NCBI GenBank assembly: GCA_029851415.1
Contig: CM056744.1
Location: 88,771,907 to 88,835,906, forward strand
DNA length: 64,000 nucleotides
Direction: 5' to 3'
Source: Eretmocerus hayati
Lineage: Eukaryota > Arthropoda > Insecta > Hymenoptera > Aphelinidae
The notes under the pieces were generated by a model. That model saw only the letters and a program-made list of their open reading frames with translations. It was not told the origin of the DNA and did not search any database. This document shows positions 47,385 through 59,203 of the stretch, piece by piece. The position numbers and the translations under genes are program-made. Each line of letters opens with the position of its first letter. Within the stretch, counting starts at the first letter, position 1.

Positions 47385-47765
47385 AAGTTACTTTTTTCTA
47401 CTAGGTAATAATTTTTTCCCAAATAAAATCTAAAATTAGACACAAAAGGATTCATTTAAGGAAAAAAGTATTACCTGGTAGAAAAAAGTACTCAAGCAAC
47501 TCCGTCAAATGGGCTCCCTGTCCAGAGCTACAAGCAAAAATGTTAGCGTTGCCAGTATACCTATATATATAACTTTTTAACATGGGCCTATATGGGCAAT
47601 GTTAATGTCATGAGCTGTAACTTTGAACAGGAGGCCCATTTGAGTTACTCTGGATTCTTCATATTCTAGGTAATACAAAACTGTAAAAAAATTTTGGACT
47701 TGATTCGTGATCCAAAGGTCTGGTCCTTCCCTTGTTAGTGCCCTCAAGTTTGCATCGTTTTTCCC
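47385..47765. mobile_element. Second copy of CATGGGCCT palindromic MITE family
   Basis: GTTAGCGTTGCCAGTATACC and AACATGGGCCTATATGGGCA at 47536-47600 match the centre of the element at 33775-34112. Arms (GGGCTCCCTGTCCAGAGC against CTTTGAACAGGAGGCCC) are inverted. The left arm contains a further small hairpin around ACTTTTTTCTAC/GTAGAAAAAAGT. Confidence 0.6.
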
Positions 47766-49517
47766 TGTGTCAAACTCGAATAAAAAACCCGAAAGTTTGG
47801 AAAAGTACTCTTCCGGGCTCTGGAAATTCGGGGTTTGATTTGAGAGGAAAAAATCTCGAACAAAAGTTGTAGTGCTTGAGAGTACGCAAATCATAAGCCA
47901 GACCAGAAATTTGCAGCAACAATTGTTTATCCTTGCGGGGGAGCTTGGAACACGGAAAATCCAACTTTCAACGGAATCACAGCAACCATCGCTTCGTGTA
48001 ATAGAGTTGGTATTGTGGGCATCTAAATATATCGGAGGTGACGATAAGAGGCAGCACGTTTTATTAGACACAGTGGACCATAGTGGGACGCCACGGCATG
48101 TGTATAACGGTGCTAACCACTATATGTATACGATCGGCATTGTAATTAAAACGAATTGCTCATTGTGCACGAGAGTGGCTTCTTCTTCTTCTTCTTCTCA
48201 GCTAGGTAGGTAGGTATCCCACGGATGCAAATGTAGGTGGATCTATACGTTTTCGGTCGCACTCGCGCATCTGATCTATACCTGCATGTAATACTGCGAT
48301 ACTGCGGTGTACGGAGTTTTACGATCTCGAATCGGACCGGCGAGTGAGAAGCTCGTTACAAAAATTCGACTTTGCATGTGGAACAATGAATTTGACGCAA
48401 TTTATTGATTTGTCTTTGGGAAGGGAGGAACATTCAAGCAGGGACCCTTTCGATCGATTTTGAGGGGTTTTTTTGGACAAATTCATACTTAATTTCAATA
48501 AAAAAAAATTTCGAGATTTCATATGATACGTGTTAACCTGTATTAGCAACTGGTTTGCACTCCAGAGATCTTGACGAAATTTGGTCCACCACATTGTTTT
48601 TTGTATAAAATGAAGGTATCTGGCAGAGCTTGGACTAATGCGATCATTCTCTTCTGAGAATGGACCAGAATCCTGCATCAGTACCAATCAAGACAATTTT
48701 TCAGTTTCTTAGACCGATTTCTTGGGAAACACCAACCTTACCTGCACCACTCATGTTCACCGAAATTCTTTTTATTCCAGAGATTTCAAAATACTAATAC
48801 ACTTTCACTTTTTACCGAATGAAAACGATTTCAGTCGGTTCATGTGAGGAAATGTAGAAAGGTCATCTTAGCCGGAAAGGGGGAAAATTGTTAGAAAAAT
48901 GAGTCATTATACCGAAAATTCTCCACCTCAGAATAATAAGGTATTTTAATCAAACATTCAGAAAGAGCTCTATTTTTCAACAAAATACGTCAGTTATGCC
49001 ACTAGCAAAATTCAATTGTTGACCAAGCAAGCATGTATCTCGATTTGATTTTCAGCATCAATTACCTTTCTATTTCTCTCAGTTTCTTTCTGCATCAGCT
49101 GAGCCTTCGACCAAGTGTATTTAAAAGCACATATATAGCAAACCAACAGGAATTAATAAATATGCAATTTGTAATAAGGAGTACAGACGACTATAAGCGA
49201 ATGCTGGACCGTTAACTTGGCCCCATGACACACACTGATCACTCTTACCATCTCTCTCTCTCTCTCTCTTTAACTCTTTCTCTTTCTTTCAAACTCATTC
49301 AGTCCGATGCGATCTCTGATCCATTACTTGGATTCATCAGTCGATCAATAATACTCCTTGTTGAGTTGTTGATCGCCCCTGCATGAACTTGATTTCTTCA
49401 GGACACAGGCGATACGAGTTTTGAGGATAATTGTTTTGTTTTACGAATTTTGAGTACAGTACAATAGATTTTGATGCCAGTGAAACTTTGGGAGCACTTA
49501 TCAATAAGATTTTCATC
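47766..49517. other. No gene seen
   Basis: AT-rich. CTT trinucleotide run near 48179-48199 and a TC run at about 49250-49270. Frames in this stretch are not convincing. Confidence 0.35.
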
Positions 49518-50315
49518 TAAGGTAAGTGTGCCTAATATTCCCCCACTACTTTTATTTTGCTCGTAATTTTGGCTCATCTTAATATTTTCCAACGTATTTC
49601 AGTTTATATTTCGATGCTTGTTTTAAGACCTTCAAAATGAGCTAAGGCACGTTTAATTTGAACAAATTGGACCCGAGATCTTAATCTTAGCTAAAGAAGA
49701 TTTTTCCCGAGTTTTCAAAAGTGTGTTTACCTGAATTGCCCCCACAGGGAAAAGAGGCTTATTTCCATGAGATTATACGGGTTTTTCGTATAATCGGAAT
49801 ATCTCGCCTCCCAGACCTCCAAATAAGACGTACTTTAGCTCATTTCGTAGCTTTTTTACCCCTTTTTGAACTTTTTGAGGTAAATTGATGCATCTTGATG
49901 AAGCGAGGAACGAGTTTGAAAAAAAACCATGGAGGCATATTAGGAACACTGGACTTCTTTTAGTAATATGAGCGTAGAATGGGTTAGAAATCGAATTTTG
50001 CAATTCTGCAGAAAGCATTTTGGATTTGGGGCAAAGACGAAGAAAATGAATTAAAGTACGTTAGAATTGATCACATCAATTTTGTTTGGCACAACTTTTA
50101 GTAACTAACAAAAAAAGAAGACGAAAGTAGCGAAAACAATGTTTTTGTTCTAAGGAAGGCGCGGGTCAGCTGAGATCGGTCTAAAACGTTTATTTCCTCA
50201 TATTCTAACGTAACAAACATGAAAAAAATGCGTGGCAAGGTCTGCGGGTGCGTACATTCGAGAACTTGAATGGGGGCAAATTAGGGAATGGGGGCAAATT
50301 AGGCACACTTACCTT
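49518..50315. mobile_element. MITE with AAGGTAAGTGTGCCTAAT ends
   Basis: Left TAAGGTAAGTGTGCCTAATA mirrors right TTAGGCACACTTACCTTAA. CCCCCAC on the left matches two GGGGGCAAATTAGG blocks on the right. About 800 bp without coding capacity. A shorter relative is at 38437-38710. Confidence 0.65.
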
Positions 50316-51350
50316 AATAGGGACAATAAATGTCAGATTCTGGGTCTACAATTGAGAGATTTTTCTTTTGGTTATCTCAATGTGATGAAATCCAAAGTAA
50401 TCAAACTTTATTCAAATCTTCGAAATTAGTCAAAAGACTTTCAATTTAGACCTGCGACAATTTTCTTCTTTGAGATAGATTGGATCTCGCCAGAACATAC
50501 ATCAATGTCATCCTCGATATTTTTTCCTCATCAAAGTAATCGGATGAGCATTTTTGAATGAAAATGCTCATCCGATTATGACACTAAGAGTATACATCTC
50601 GCCGCAAAATGCGATAGGTGTCATATAAATGTCTCGAAAATCCGACAGTGCGGTGTCTCTCTGGAGATTAGATATTGTAAGAATCTGTTTCAACATAAAT
50701 TGTATCGACTCATTTTCCAAAATGAGTGAAAAGGATTCTCCTATATATACTCGCATGGGATGGACAATATTAGTCTGGTCATAAAACAACGTTTTTATTT
50801 TGTAACTCTAAAAATATTGATTTCGTCTGAGAGTGTGTAGAATACAACTTTCCATATTCTACATAATAACTTTTTTATAAGCTATGTAGTAACTTTATCA
50901 ATAGGATTTTTTGAAACCTACAAACAAAGTCCTGTGACAATTCTTTGAATTGAACGTCCATCTCGATTTAAAAGACATCTTTGTTCGAATGTTATCAATT
51001 TTGCAATATTTTTACTATATATTACACTCCATATTTCATAGCATATTTGGGGAAGCCGGGTGCGATTATTTAGAACCACTTTCCCTGGATACATTCAACA
51101 AATACGCAAGAAAAAATTTCTACAGAATCGCTCCTGGCTCTCCCAAGTATGCTGGGAATATGAAATATGATGTATGATGAGAATATTGCAAAATCATGAA
51201 AATTCTATCAAGAATGCCCTATCACTCGAATTGCACGCATAACTCAAAAAATTGTCATGGAACTGTTTTTGAAGTTCTTCAAAAGTCCTATAAACAGTTA
51301 GTGAATACATTTTCTGATAAATTGGATACTTTTAGAGTTATAGAAGAAAA
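50316..51350. other. No gene seen; left flank of Copia insertion
   Basis: AT-rich sequence with a short hairpin near 50530-50580 (GATGAGCATTTT and its complement). It ends with GAAAA, one copy of the Copia target duplication. Confidence 0.4.
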
Positions 51351-51580
51351 TGTTGGGGTTATGGGTTCACGGGCAAGCCCACAAATAACACAGGGGTTGC
51401 ACGAAAAGACTGTTTATTTAACTAAAGTGAAGGGAATCGATGAGGAGCGATCTGTATGGCGTGCCGTTCTAAGACGTACTTAAGAATGGCCGCTGGCGAC
51501 GCTCGCGCAGCGACGCCGCCAGGCGGCCCGGGCGCCATGTTCTGGGCCCGAGCGGGGGATTTGAATCCGCAAATTCAACA
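51351..51580 (-). repeat. 3' LTR of Copia element
   Basis: 230 bp, TG...CA ends with TGTTG/CAACA inverted repeats. On the element strand it contains AAATAAACAG (51409-51419), a likely polyadenylation signal, and a GC-rich stretch near 51490-51550. Confidence 0.95.
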
Positions 51581-51589
51581 CTCCCTCCC
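51581..51589 (-). other. Polypurine tract
   Basis: GGGAGGGAG on the element strand immediately before the 3' LTR, the expected plus-strand primer site in LTR retroelements. Confidence 0.8.
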
Positions 51590-51867
51590 GGATTCATATC
51601 TAACCGGCTTTATTTCCATAATATGTATATTAGATATAAATAGTAATCAATATGAGATAAAAATAGGATTATTCAAAGTATGCAGGTGATATCAATATAA
51701 GAAAATATGAGATTGAAAAGGTATAGAGTCAAGATATTTATGTAAAATAAATGCATGAATGAATATTATTATTGTTTCTGTGTAGGTCCTGTAACAGATC
51801 GAAAGAATATTTCTATTATCATTGAGTCAGTTCAATAGCTCTATTCGTGATTTGAATGAACATGATT

Positions 51868-52275
51868 TTAAGAGCTTTGATTTAATATGTTTCTGGTGAG
51901 TCTCTCATGATGTTCAAAAGATAAAGGTTTCGTAAAAATGTCAGCTAATTGATCCTTTGAACGGATCCACTCGACTTTGATCATTTTTCTGTCAACGCAT
52001 TCCCTCACATAGTGTTCTTTGACGTCACTTATGTGTTGTAGTTTTCTACTCGCAGTCTTGGCACATGTAAGAGCTGCTTTATTGTCGCACCACAATGTCA
52101 TAGGATAAAAGGATTTGTTCAAAATGAAATTCAAGCTATTATTCAGAGCAATTAGTTCTTGGCAAGTATTACTCATAGCAATGTATTCAGCCTGGCATGT
52201 CGAAAGGGAAACATAATTTTGTTTGTGAGTGCTCCAAGCTATTGCATCTCCAAAAGTTGAATCACGTAACCGCAC
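51868..52275 (-). CDS. Copia RNase H, C-terminal part in shifted frame
   Basis: Continues the ribonuclease H domain of the polyprotein in a different frame: [20 protein letters not shown], the CDNKAAL block and a DIFTKPL end are standard for copia polyproteins. It degrades the RNA strand of the RNA/DNA hybrid during reverse transcription. The frame overlaps the end of the main one, and the real join lies near 52252-52265 at a short T-run. Either a one-base deletion or recoding separates the two parts. Ends at a stop at 51868. Confidence 0.85.
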   Translation of the reverse strand: MRLRDSTFGDAIAWSTHKQNYVSLSTCQAEYIAMSNTCQELIALNNSLNFILNKSFYPMTLWCDNKAALTCAKTASRKLQHISDVKEHYVRECVDRKMIKVEWIRSKDQLADIFTKPLSFEHHERLTRNILNQSS

Positions 52276-55200
52276 GTAGAAATCGAATTCTTACAGTCGG
52301 CGAAGCTAGAGTCTGAGTAAGCTTGCAGGTTATCTAAACGAGCTGAGTAAGTTAAACCACGACTCTTTGTACCGCACAAATATCTGAACAATCTCTCAAT
52401 CATTCTCCATTCATTCTCAGTAGGATTGAGCTGATGTCTGCTCAGAACATTCACTGTGAAAGTGATGTCAGGTCGAGTCGTATTGGCTAGATATAATAGA
52501 CTTCCAATGATTTCTCTATACAACGTTATATCAGCAGGGCTGGCCTGAGCCTGAGGGGCTGAGGCATTGGAATCTTCGCGAGCTTTTCGTTCTCTATTTG
52601 CAACTTGATTAGTGACCATCGGAGTTCTCTGTGGATATGGATTCGAAAAATGAAATTTCTCAAAGATTTTATTGATGTATTTTTCCTGCTTCAAAACTAT
52701 TGTTCGCTCTTGTCTATTCCTTTCAATGGTGATACCTAAAAATTCGCGAGGCTCACCTAAATCTGTCATTTCAAAAGCATTCTGTAAACTACATTTGACT
52801 TCATTCAATTTAGCTGGACAATTACTGGTAATGAGCATATCATCAACGTACAAAACGAGAATAACGAAGTTCTCTCCCTCCCTCCAGATGAACAGGCAGG
52901 GTTCTACTTCATCATTTTTCAGACCGATTTCGCGAGCAACTTCGGTAAATTTTTCATTCCAGCGTTTCGGACTAGGCCTCAAGCCATACAAAGCCCGACG
53001 TAATCTACAGACTTTATGTTTTCTAAACTCATTTGAACAATTTACTCCTTCGGGAATTTCCATGAAAATCTCGCCCTCGATCGTGCCATTCAGAAAAGCA
53101 GTTTTCACATCGAGCTGGCAAACTTCTAAGTCGTATTTATTAATGATGGCGAGGACCGCTCGGACAATAGGCAAACGAGAGACTGGGGCATATATTTCCT
53201 TTAAATCATAATTGATTTTGTCTTTGAATCCTCTAACGACGAGGCGAGCTTTGTACTTGATCTGCCCGTCTGATTCTACTTTTCTTTTCATAACCCGCCT
53301 CGAATCAAGCATATTTGGTGGTCTGCCATCTGTGCCAACTGTAGGTCTATCAACATACTCCCACACTTCATTCTTATCCATTTGCCCAAGTTCACTCAAA
53401 ACAGCATTCATCCAATTCTCATTTTCACTCGTTTTCATTGCTTCTTTGAATGAACCTGGATCATCATTTATTCTCGAGATGAGAGCATGCAAAAATTGAT
53501 CTTCATACTTCACGGAGCTATTTGGACTTGAGAAATGACCGGTATTGACTACAGGGATCTGTGTGAAATTTCGACTCAAATTGGCAATCTGTGCAGTAGC
53601 TGTGATTTGAACTTTGCGGGGTCGGCCTCGCTTTCGCTTTGGCTCTCCCTCCGTTTTCTTGGATTCTATCGGAATTTGTACAGAGGAGTGACTCGAAGAA
53701 CTCTGTTTTTCGACCTCAAATTCGACAAACCATTTCTCTTCATCGATGGTATCAGATACGACCGGCCAATCTTTGATAGCATTTTTCCCGTATTTGTCTC
53801 CGTAAACTAACTTTTCATTGAAACGAGCATGTCGACTTTCGTAATATTTACCCTCTTCTGGTTTCAGGAACAGAAAACCTGTGGGCGTATATCCTATCAA
53901 GACGACTTTCCTTGCTTCCGAACGGAATTTCGGACCGGTTTTTCTTTGAACTTTAATGAAAGCGAAGCAACCGAATCTTTTTATCTGATTGATATCAAAG
54001 CTGTGAGAAGGTGAAAATTTCTGTAGTGGGATGATCATGTCGTTTGATTTATGAGGAGTTCTATTGTACGCGTAAACTGCTGCTCCTAGGGCCAAGTCCC
54101 ACATGTTCTCTGGTAATTTGCAATCATACATGAGACATCGGATTTTCTTCTGAATGGTTTGATTGAATCGTTCGGCTACTCCGTTATGTTCTGGAGTATC
54201 GGGACAAGCTAGCTGAAGTTCTGCTCCAAATTTATCTAAGACCACGATGGTGTAGCCACCAGTGTACTCTCCACCTTGATCGCATTTCAAATAGCAAAAT
54301 TTTGCATCTTTTCCTAGCAAATTTCTTCCACTTCGAACGAATGACTCTAAACAGTGACCTGTTTCGCTCTTAGACTTCATGGGGTATGCCATAGCCAATC
54401 TCGAATAATCATCGATGAAAACTGAAATAAAACGGTAGCCCTTTGGATGAGACTTCGGACTAATGGGACCCATAGTGTCCGAGTGTATTATTTGCAATGG
54501 CTCTGTAGCTCTTCTACGAGTGGAGTTGAAAGGTAATTTATTCATTTTTGAAACAGAACAAACTTCACATTCGCGGATAGAATCATCAAAAATTGCGCTC
54601 TGCAACTCTTTGTTCAACGGAAAACGTTTTTGTAAGGCCTTGAGATATTCTACAGATGCGTGACCCATTCGAACATGCCATAACATTGCCTTGTTATTCT
54701 TGACAAACTTGTCATCTTTTTCTATAAAAGGGGAATCTACTTCGAGAGGATCAAATACTTGCGTTTCATCGACGTTTTGGATCGGTCGATCCCAGATGGT
54801 TGTGTCAAAATTGGAATGTTCATGGATCACTCCCTTTTTGACTTCATTTGGGGATACAACTTCGACTTCATCAATAGTTGCTGATTCAGGGATATTTGAT
54901 TGTAATTGGGAAGTAACACTACGAGTGAAGTATCTAGGATTGTGTGGACTATTTGCATCTGTGAGATTCACGAAAGCTATATTTTGGTATTGCTTGGCTG
55001 AAATTTCTCCAATGTCAGAAGGACGGTCACGAACTTCAAGATTGATGATCCAGAAGGGTTCTTTATATATCCCAGTTATAAAGGTTTCATGCGAGATCGG
55101 GTCAAGGATTTGAATTTTCTGACTGTCGAGATAAATTCCAAGACCCATTTCGGCGAATCTTCTCAGAGAGAGCAAGTTTTCCGAAAGGTCTGATGCGTAT

Positions 55201-57275
55201 ATGACCCGGTCAAGTTCAAAGTTGTTGCCATTATTGATTACATCAACTACACCAACACCACTTGTCTGAATATCAGCCGATGAGTCTTTATTAGCACATC
55301 TTATGACACTTGTGGCAGCAACGTCGAGGTGTTTAAAAATCAATTTGGAATTTGTGAGATGTTCAGTAGCGCCTGAGTCAGCAATGAATTTTTCAATAAT
55401 TTTACCTCCATGCTTTGCGTGACTCAACTCAGGACAAATAGTTTTTGAAAAATGAGACTCACCAGTTACAGGTTGTGTAGCAAAATTACCGGCTACGGCC
55501 GGCTGAACAAGTTGCGGCTGCTGGCCTGCGAATGCAGCGTTGACAAAGGGCGGTGGTTGGCCCACGAAGGCAGCATTAGCATAAGGCAGCTGCGGATTTT
55601 GGTACCACTGATTTTGGTACGGTGTTTGACCACCTCTCTGGCCTCCACGGCCACGACCTCGGCCACGATGTGAGGCATGGTGTTTCTTGCCGGATGACCT
55701 TTCGTCGGCACTTCTTTTCACACCCTTGTTGTGATTCTGGCCCCGTCCTGGGTTGCCACGCCCTCTACTGTATGTCTGCCCTCGGGGTTCTGTTTTGCCG
55801 GGACAATTTTTAGCGCTATGGTCCGAAACCATTTGACGGCATTTAAAACAAATTCTCTTCCCGGAGTTCTTATGTGGGCAGTTAATTTCTGGGTGTTTGT
55901 CTTTGACACCACAAATATTACAATTCCCGCGGAAAGTCGAGTTGGAGTTTGACCCATTGTTCTTATTATGAGCCAATTGAGCCTTTGGATGAAAATCGGC
56001 ATTCTTGAGTTTATTGAGCTCGTGTCCGCGAATGTACCGTTTCAGTGCCTCATAGCTGAGTCCTTTAGGTTTGGGATCATCTGGGTGATTGGTTCGGTAA
56101 TTTTCCTCGTGCTCAAAATTTCTTTCTTTTACACTCGGGCAATGATGGCTGATGGCCGCGAAAAAGGCAGGTCTCTTATCTTCCTCAGTCAGAGGCGTGA
56201 CACCTGGCAAAGAATCGTGAGCCCGAACAAGATCCTCAAAACGCTCTATAAACTGGTCAGCGCTCTCTTTACTAGGTTCGAATCTGAGATGGTAAAGCTT
56301 GTATTTTGCCGACACGTCAGTTGTTTTATTCTCGCCCAGTTTTTCATTCCTCAAAATTGTCAGTATCTCAATCGGATCGGTTTTGCCCGTGATTCTATTT
56401 TGGTAACACTCATCGATTCTATTAAAAGTGATATCGGTAATGAAATCTTTATCTATCTCGGAAATGGGTCCATTCAATTTTAAATTTCTATCCAGGCAGT
56501 AAATGTTATGAGACTTTAACTCTAGCTGCAGTTTGTCCATGAATGAATCCCATTTCATGTCCTTGGTCAGTGAATAATTTCGCTTGATCAAGTTTCGTGG
56601 TTTCAGGGTGCTAATGCCTGCATGCGAAGGCTCAAAGCTGACAGTTGTAGGCGCGAGAGGTGATGGTTGGGGCTGAGGAGTAGAAGTGTCTGATTGAGTC
56701 GACGGGGATTGTTGTGGGAGCAAGGATAGATCTATAATACGAGTCTGAGCTGTGGATTCATAAGTTTGTGTCTGTGAGGCGGATGATGAAGTGGCTGCCA
56801 AGGCTGACTCTAAGTTGCGGACACGGAGACTCAAATCATTCAGAGATGAACAGTTGGATGAGGCCATACTAGCAAGATTCTGAACCGTATCGTGAAGCGA
56901 TTTGTTCGACTTTAGTTGGATTTCGAGCATGCTACGAACTTCCCCCCGGAGGACAGACATTTCGGAGTTGACATTGCTAGAATCTTTCATTGCAGGGCCG
57001 GGAGTGTTCGAGGTCGGCGCCTGACCTCCTCCATTGTTGTCCGCTATTGGGCTGGACGACTCGGCTGCAAGATTCAGCAGAGGCATATGCACCGGTTGGA
57101 TTTGTATAATTCGAGGACCTCGTCTCGAAAAATCCATCGGGGTGTCTTGGGGAGGCTCTTGTACTTCAGAGCTTGGTGCTTCCTCGTAATCAAGCCGGTT
57201 TTGTGTTCGAGGCATCAGAAAACCACTGCCCTTGGCTACCCATGTGGGTACCGCGAGCTTAACGCTTTCCCACAT
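52239..57275 (-). CDS. Copia gag-pol polyprotein, 1678 residues
   Basis: Starts at ATG 57275. Gag fills residues 1 to about 560, with two zinc knuckles of unusual spacing near 453-490: C-x2-C-x5-H-x4-C and C-x2-C-x6-H-x4-C (copia knuckles usually have x4 before His). A Gly/Arg-rich stretch follows. Protease active site [10 protein letters not shown] near 630. GAG-pre-integrase H-H-C-C motif (WHVRMGH...CEVC) near 865-900. Integrase D-D-E at about 929, 997 and 1033 ([24 protein letters not shown]). Reverse transcriptase with [11 protein letters not shown] and YVDD near 1476. RNase H begins near 1652 ([11 protein letters not shown]) and the frame stops at 52239 inside it. Length is typical of copia (about 1400) plus a longer gag. 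No stop or frame break before RNase H. Confidence 0.93.
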   Translation of the reverse strand: MWESVKLAVPTWVAKGSGFLMPRTQNRLDYEEAPSSEVQEPPQDTPMDFSRRGPRIIQIQPVHMPLLNLAAESSSPIADNNGGGQAPTSNTPGPAMKDSSNVNSEMSVLRGEVRSMLEIQLKSNKSLHDTVQNLASMASSNCSSLNDLSLRVRNLESALAATSSSASQTQTYESTAQTRIIDLSLLPQQSPSTQSDTSTPQPQPSPLAPTTVSFEPSHAGISTLKPRNLIKRNYSLTKDMKWDSFMDKLQLELKSHNIYCLDRNLKLNGPISEIDKDFITDITFNRIDECYQNRITGKTDPIEILTILRNEKLGENKTTDVSAKYKLYHLRFEPSKESADQFIERFEDLVRAHDSLPGVTPLTEEDKRPAFFAAISHHCPSVKERNFEHEENYRTNHPDDPKPKGLSYEALKRYIRGHELNKLKNADFHPKAQLAHNKNNGSNSNSTFRGNCNICGVKDKHPEINCPHKNSGKRICFKCRQMVSDHSAKNCPGKTEPRGQTYSRGRGNPGRGQNHNKGVKRSADERSSGKKHHASHRGRGRGRGGQRGGQTPYQNQWYQNPQLPYANAAFVGQPPPFVNAAFAGQQPQLVQPAVAGNFATQPVTGESHFSKTICPELSHAKHGGKIIEKFIADSGATEHLTNSKLIFKHLDVAATSVIRCANKDSSADIQTSGVGVVDVINNGNNFELDRVIYASDLSENLLSLRRFAEMGLGIYLDSQKIQILDPISHETFITGIYKEPFWIINLEVRDRPSDIGEISAKQYQNIAFVNLTDANSPHNPRYFTRSVTSQLQSNIPESATIDEVEVVSPNEVKKGVIHEHSNFDTTIWDRPIQNVDETQVFDPLEVDSPFIEKDDKFVKNNKAMLWHVRMGHASVEYLKALQKRFPLNKELQSAIFDDSIRECEVCSVSKMNKLPFNSTRRRATEPLQIIHSDTMGPISPKSHPKGYRFISVFIDDYSRLAMAYPMKSKSETGHCLESFVRSGRNLLGKDAKFCYLKCDQGGEYTGGYTIVVLDKFGAELQLACPDTPEHNGVAERFNQTIQKKIRCLMYDCKLPENMWDLALGAAVYAYNRTPHKSNDMIIPLQKFSPSHSFDINQIKRFGCFAFIKVQRKTGPKFRSEARKVVLIGYTPTGFLFLKPEEGKYYESRHARFNEKLVYGDKYGKNAIKDWPVVSDTIDEEKWFVEFEVEKQSSSSHSSVQIPIESKKTEGEPKRKRGRPRKVQITATAQIANLSRNFTQIPVVNTGHFSSPNSSVKYEDQFLHALISRINDDPGSFKEAMKTSENENWMNAVLSELGQMDKNEVWEYVDRPTVGTDGRPPNMLDSRRVMKRKVESDGQIKYKARLVVRGFKDKINYDLKEIYAPVSRLPIVRAVLAIINKYDLEVCQLDVKTAFLNGTIEGEIFMEIPEGVNCSNEFRKHKVCRLRRALYGLRPSPKRWNEKFTEVAREIGLKNDEVEPCLFIWREGENFVILVLYVDDMLITSNCPAKLNEVKCSLQNAFEMTDLGEPREFLGITIERNRQERTIVLKQEKYINKIFEKFHFSNPYPQRTPMVTNQVANRERKAREDSNASAPQAQASPADITLYREIIGSLLYLANTTRPDITFTVNVLSRHQLNPTENEWRMIERLFRYLCGTKSRGLTYSARLDNLQAYSDSSFADCKNSISTCGYVIQLLEMQ

Positions 57276-57304
57276 TTCCGTGGTGAAAAGCCCCTCTTGG
57301 CGAG
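57276..57304 (-). promoter_or_regulatory. Possible splice acceptor upstream of gag ATG
   Basis: TAATTCCTTACAG on the element strand ends at 57305. The 29 bases from 57304 to the gag ATG are open in the gag frame (reading RQEGLFTTE after the split codon), and the phase matches the donor at 58815. Confidence 0.45.
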
Positions 57305-57845
57305 CTGTAAGGAATTATATGGTTACCCCTCATATAACTCGCAAAGATGCCTGAGCGGTGCTCCTAATCAAGACCACTGGTATCAGAAGGCCGTAATTGG
57401 AACGGGAAAAACTGCACATATCCGAACACAAGATTATGCACAGAGTCACCCTAGTCATTCATGAGATGGCACGCACCGCGCAAACCAAACCCAAGAACGA
57501 CCCAGCGAGATTTTTCGGCGTCGTGTTAGCTAACATTTCTCAAGAGGAAAGAATCTCAAATCAAAACATATCCAATCCAGGATATTGTATCACAACCCCA
57601 ATATGAAATTTCTGATTCAAATGGCCATCGATTAGGGGATTTTTCAGATAAGGTTATGTTCAATACACACCTAGTTTGTATACGTCGAAGGTCTCTGACG
57701 CAACAAGGATGAATTCATCATTCTCAATTCGCACGACGATGTCCTCGCCTGCATGTTTGTTTTCGAGCTCGAACTTTGTTTTGCAGTGTTCAATGAACTT
57801 TGCTAACGCACTGTCTGAACCTAAACAGAACAGAAGTTCTTTGTC

Positions 57846-57955
57846 ATTTTCTCGAATCCACGAGATTTTATGTGATTCTCGAATCCACGAGATTTGACAA
57901 CTATTTCGAATCCACGAAGTTTTATAAAGTTCTCGAATCCACGAGATTTTATAGA
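57846..57955. repeat. CTCGAATCCACGAGATTTTAT short tandem repeats
   Basis: Four copies of a unit with core CGAATCCACGARDTTT at 26-30-bp spacing, each forming a small CTCG/CGAG hairpin. Lies in the leader of the Copia element. Confidence 0.7.
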
Positions 57956-58689
57956 TAAATTTCGGTTTCAGACTGACACTAGCAAAAGTTCCGAATTTTA
58001 TGTCAGGACTGATGATAGACCTGTATTTCGCAAAAACAATTCAAGTTCACCATGGATTTTTCAACAACTTAAATTTTCGGATCCATCGTAGTCAATTATT
58101 TAGAAAATGTCTCAAAATTTCTCAGATTATTCATACTTTCATTTCCAATACGTCATAAATTCCATATTCGGAATAATTTTCATCAATATAAATAGTTATG
58201 ATTATAATGATCGATCAAAATTATTTAGTTCTAATAATTTATATCATCATCTATTTCTACTCTGAAATAAAGATTTCATCAATAAATAATGGGCAGCTCC
58301 AAAGTCTAGTCCAAATTCCGTGCTGTGAATCGAAATGATAGTTATAGTGCAGCATCGTCCATTTGAATCGTTCGCGCCAAGAATCTCCCTGAAAATATAC
58401 TAAGACTAATTTGCGACGGCCCTAAGGCCCCACCAGACTACTTTACTACCTCACTATACACGAGACCCTAAGGTTTTACCTCTCCTCTCCCACTTCCACT
58501 ATTGACGGTTGCCAATCGGACCAAAATGGCCGCGCTCTAACCGACGCTGGCCTGGGTAAAGAATGGCCGACGCCACCCGCCTCGGCGACGGCGTCCAGGT
58601 ACCAGCCGTGTACGCGGTGCGGGTGTACGCCTGAATTGTTCAAGAACACTATATCAGGCCCCGCGTTCATTAAAAAAAAACCGTACACT

Positions 58690-58732
58690 GACATAAGCGA
58701 GAGGAAGAGAGAGAGAGAGAGAGAGAGAGAGC

Positions 58733-58797
<65 letters not shown>
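58690..58797. repeat. Compound dinucleotide microsatellite
   Basis: Adjacent runs of (GA)n, TATA, (CA)n and (TA)n read on the plus strand. Within the Copia leader, which is unusual for a recently inserted copy because such tracts mutate quickly. Confidence 0.9.
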
Positions 58798-58815
58798 AGC
58801 ATTGCCGCAACTCAC

Positions 58816-58951
58816 CGGCTCGTCGGCCACCCGGGCGATCGATAGCGTCGACCTGCCACGAGACGCTGGTCCCGGCGCAGACCCCAGCACCGGCTGCGGG
58901 CTCGACACCACTGCCCATGGAACCAGTGCCCTGGTTGGCCCCTGTAGCCAT
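58816..58951 (-). CDS. Possible upstream coding exon in Copia leader
   Basis: ATG at 58951 in strong context (GACGCCATGG). 45 codons plus one base, Gly/Ala/Ser-rich (MATGANQGTGSMGSGVEPAA...), ending at a consensus donor CCG|GTGAGT. Joining to the acceptor at 57305 keeps frame with gag and would give an N-terminally extended Gag. The open frame also extends upstream of the ATG to about 59150 with Gln/Ala/Pro-rich sequence, and GC content is well above the rest of the element. It could also be captured host sequence or chance in GC-rich DNA. Confidence 0.35.
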
Positions 58952-59203
58952 GGCGTCGCGTTGCTGGTTGGCGATGACGCGCTGACGCTGTTGCTCGCCC
59001 TGGGCCAGGTTACGTGCGCCGCGCGCTGGTGGTGCTCGCTGGTGAAAACTTGCGGGTGCTGCTGGTGTTGTTGGTCGCGAACTCGTGGGACTACCCCGGT
59101 GCAGCGCACTGGCAGCAGCAAAACGACGCGCTTGCTGTCGTCTCGCGGTGAGATATTGTTTTTCACACACGAACAAACAGTTTTTTTTTTACACGATATA
59201 ACT
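58952..59203 (-). other. GC-rich leader segment downstream of PBS
   Basis: Between the primer site and the upstream ATG. Contains an A-run beside the PBS (59181-59190 as T on the plus strand), then GC-rich sequence with a frame reading Gln/Ala/Pro/Arg-rich residues without a start codon. Packaging and dimerisation signals are expected in this part of a leader, but none can be recognised. Confidence 0.35.

Larger units (their letters stand above)
57305..58815 (-). other. Leader of Copia element, possible 1.5-kb intron
   Basis: Noncoding on present evidence. Holds short tandem repeats (57846-57955), an alternative exon-like segment (58480-58630) and dinucleotide repeats (58690-58797). If the donor at 58815 and acceptor at 57305 are used, this whole stretch would be removed from a spliced mRNA. 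Confidence 0.4.

Noticed and set aside
47577..48071. Minus-strand frame of 164 codons
   Set aside because: Runs through the arm of a MITE and has no motif. Composition does not look coding.
52672..56483. Several plus-strand frames of 60-180 codons
   Set aside because: All are antisense to the gag-pol frame, which has full domain support.
57377..57387. TGGTATCAGA, like a plant Ty1/copia primer site
   Set aside because: On the wrong strand and far from the LTR. The true primer site is at 59204-59234.
57466..57606. Plus-strand peptide starting MARTAQTKPK, resembling the start of histone H3
   Set aside because: Similarity covers only a few residues and the rest does not fit histone H3. Antisense in the Copia leader.
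58480..58630. Third exon between leader exon and gag in the Copia element
   Set aside because: It can be entered in phase from 58815, but its donor phase leads to a stop when joined to the acceptor at 57305.
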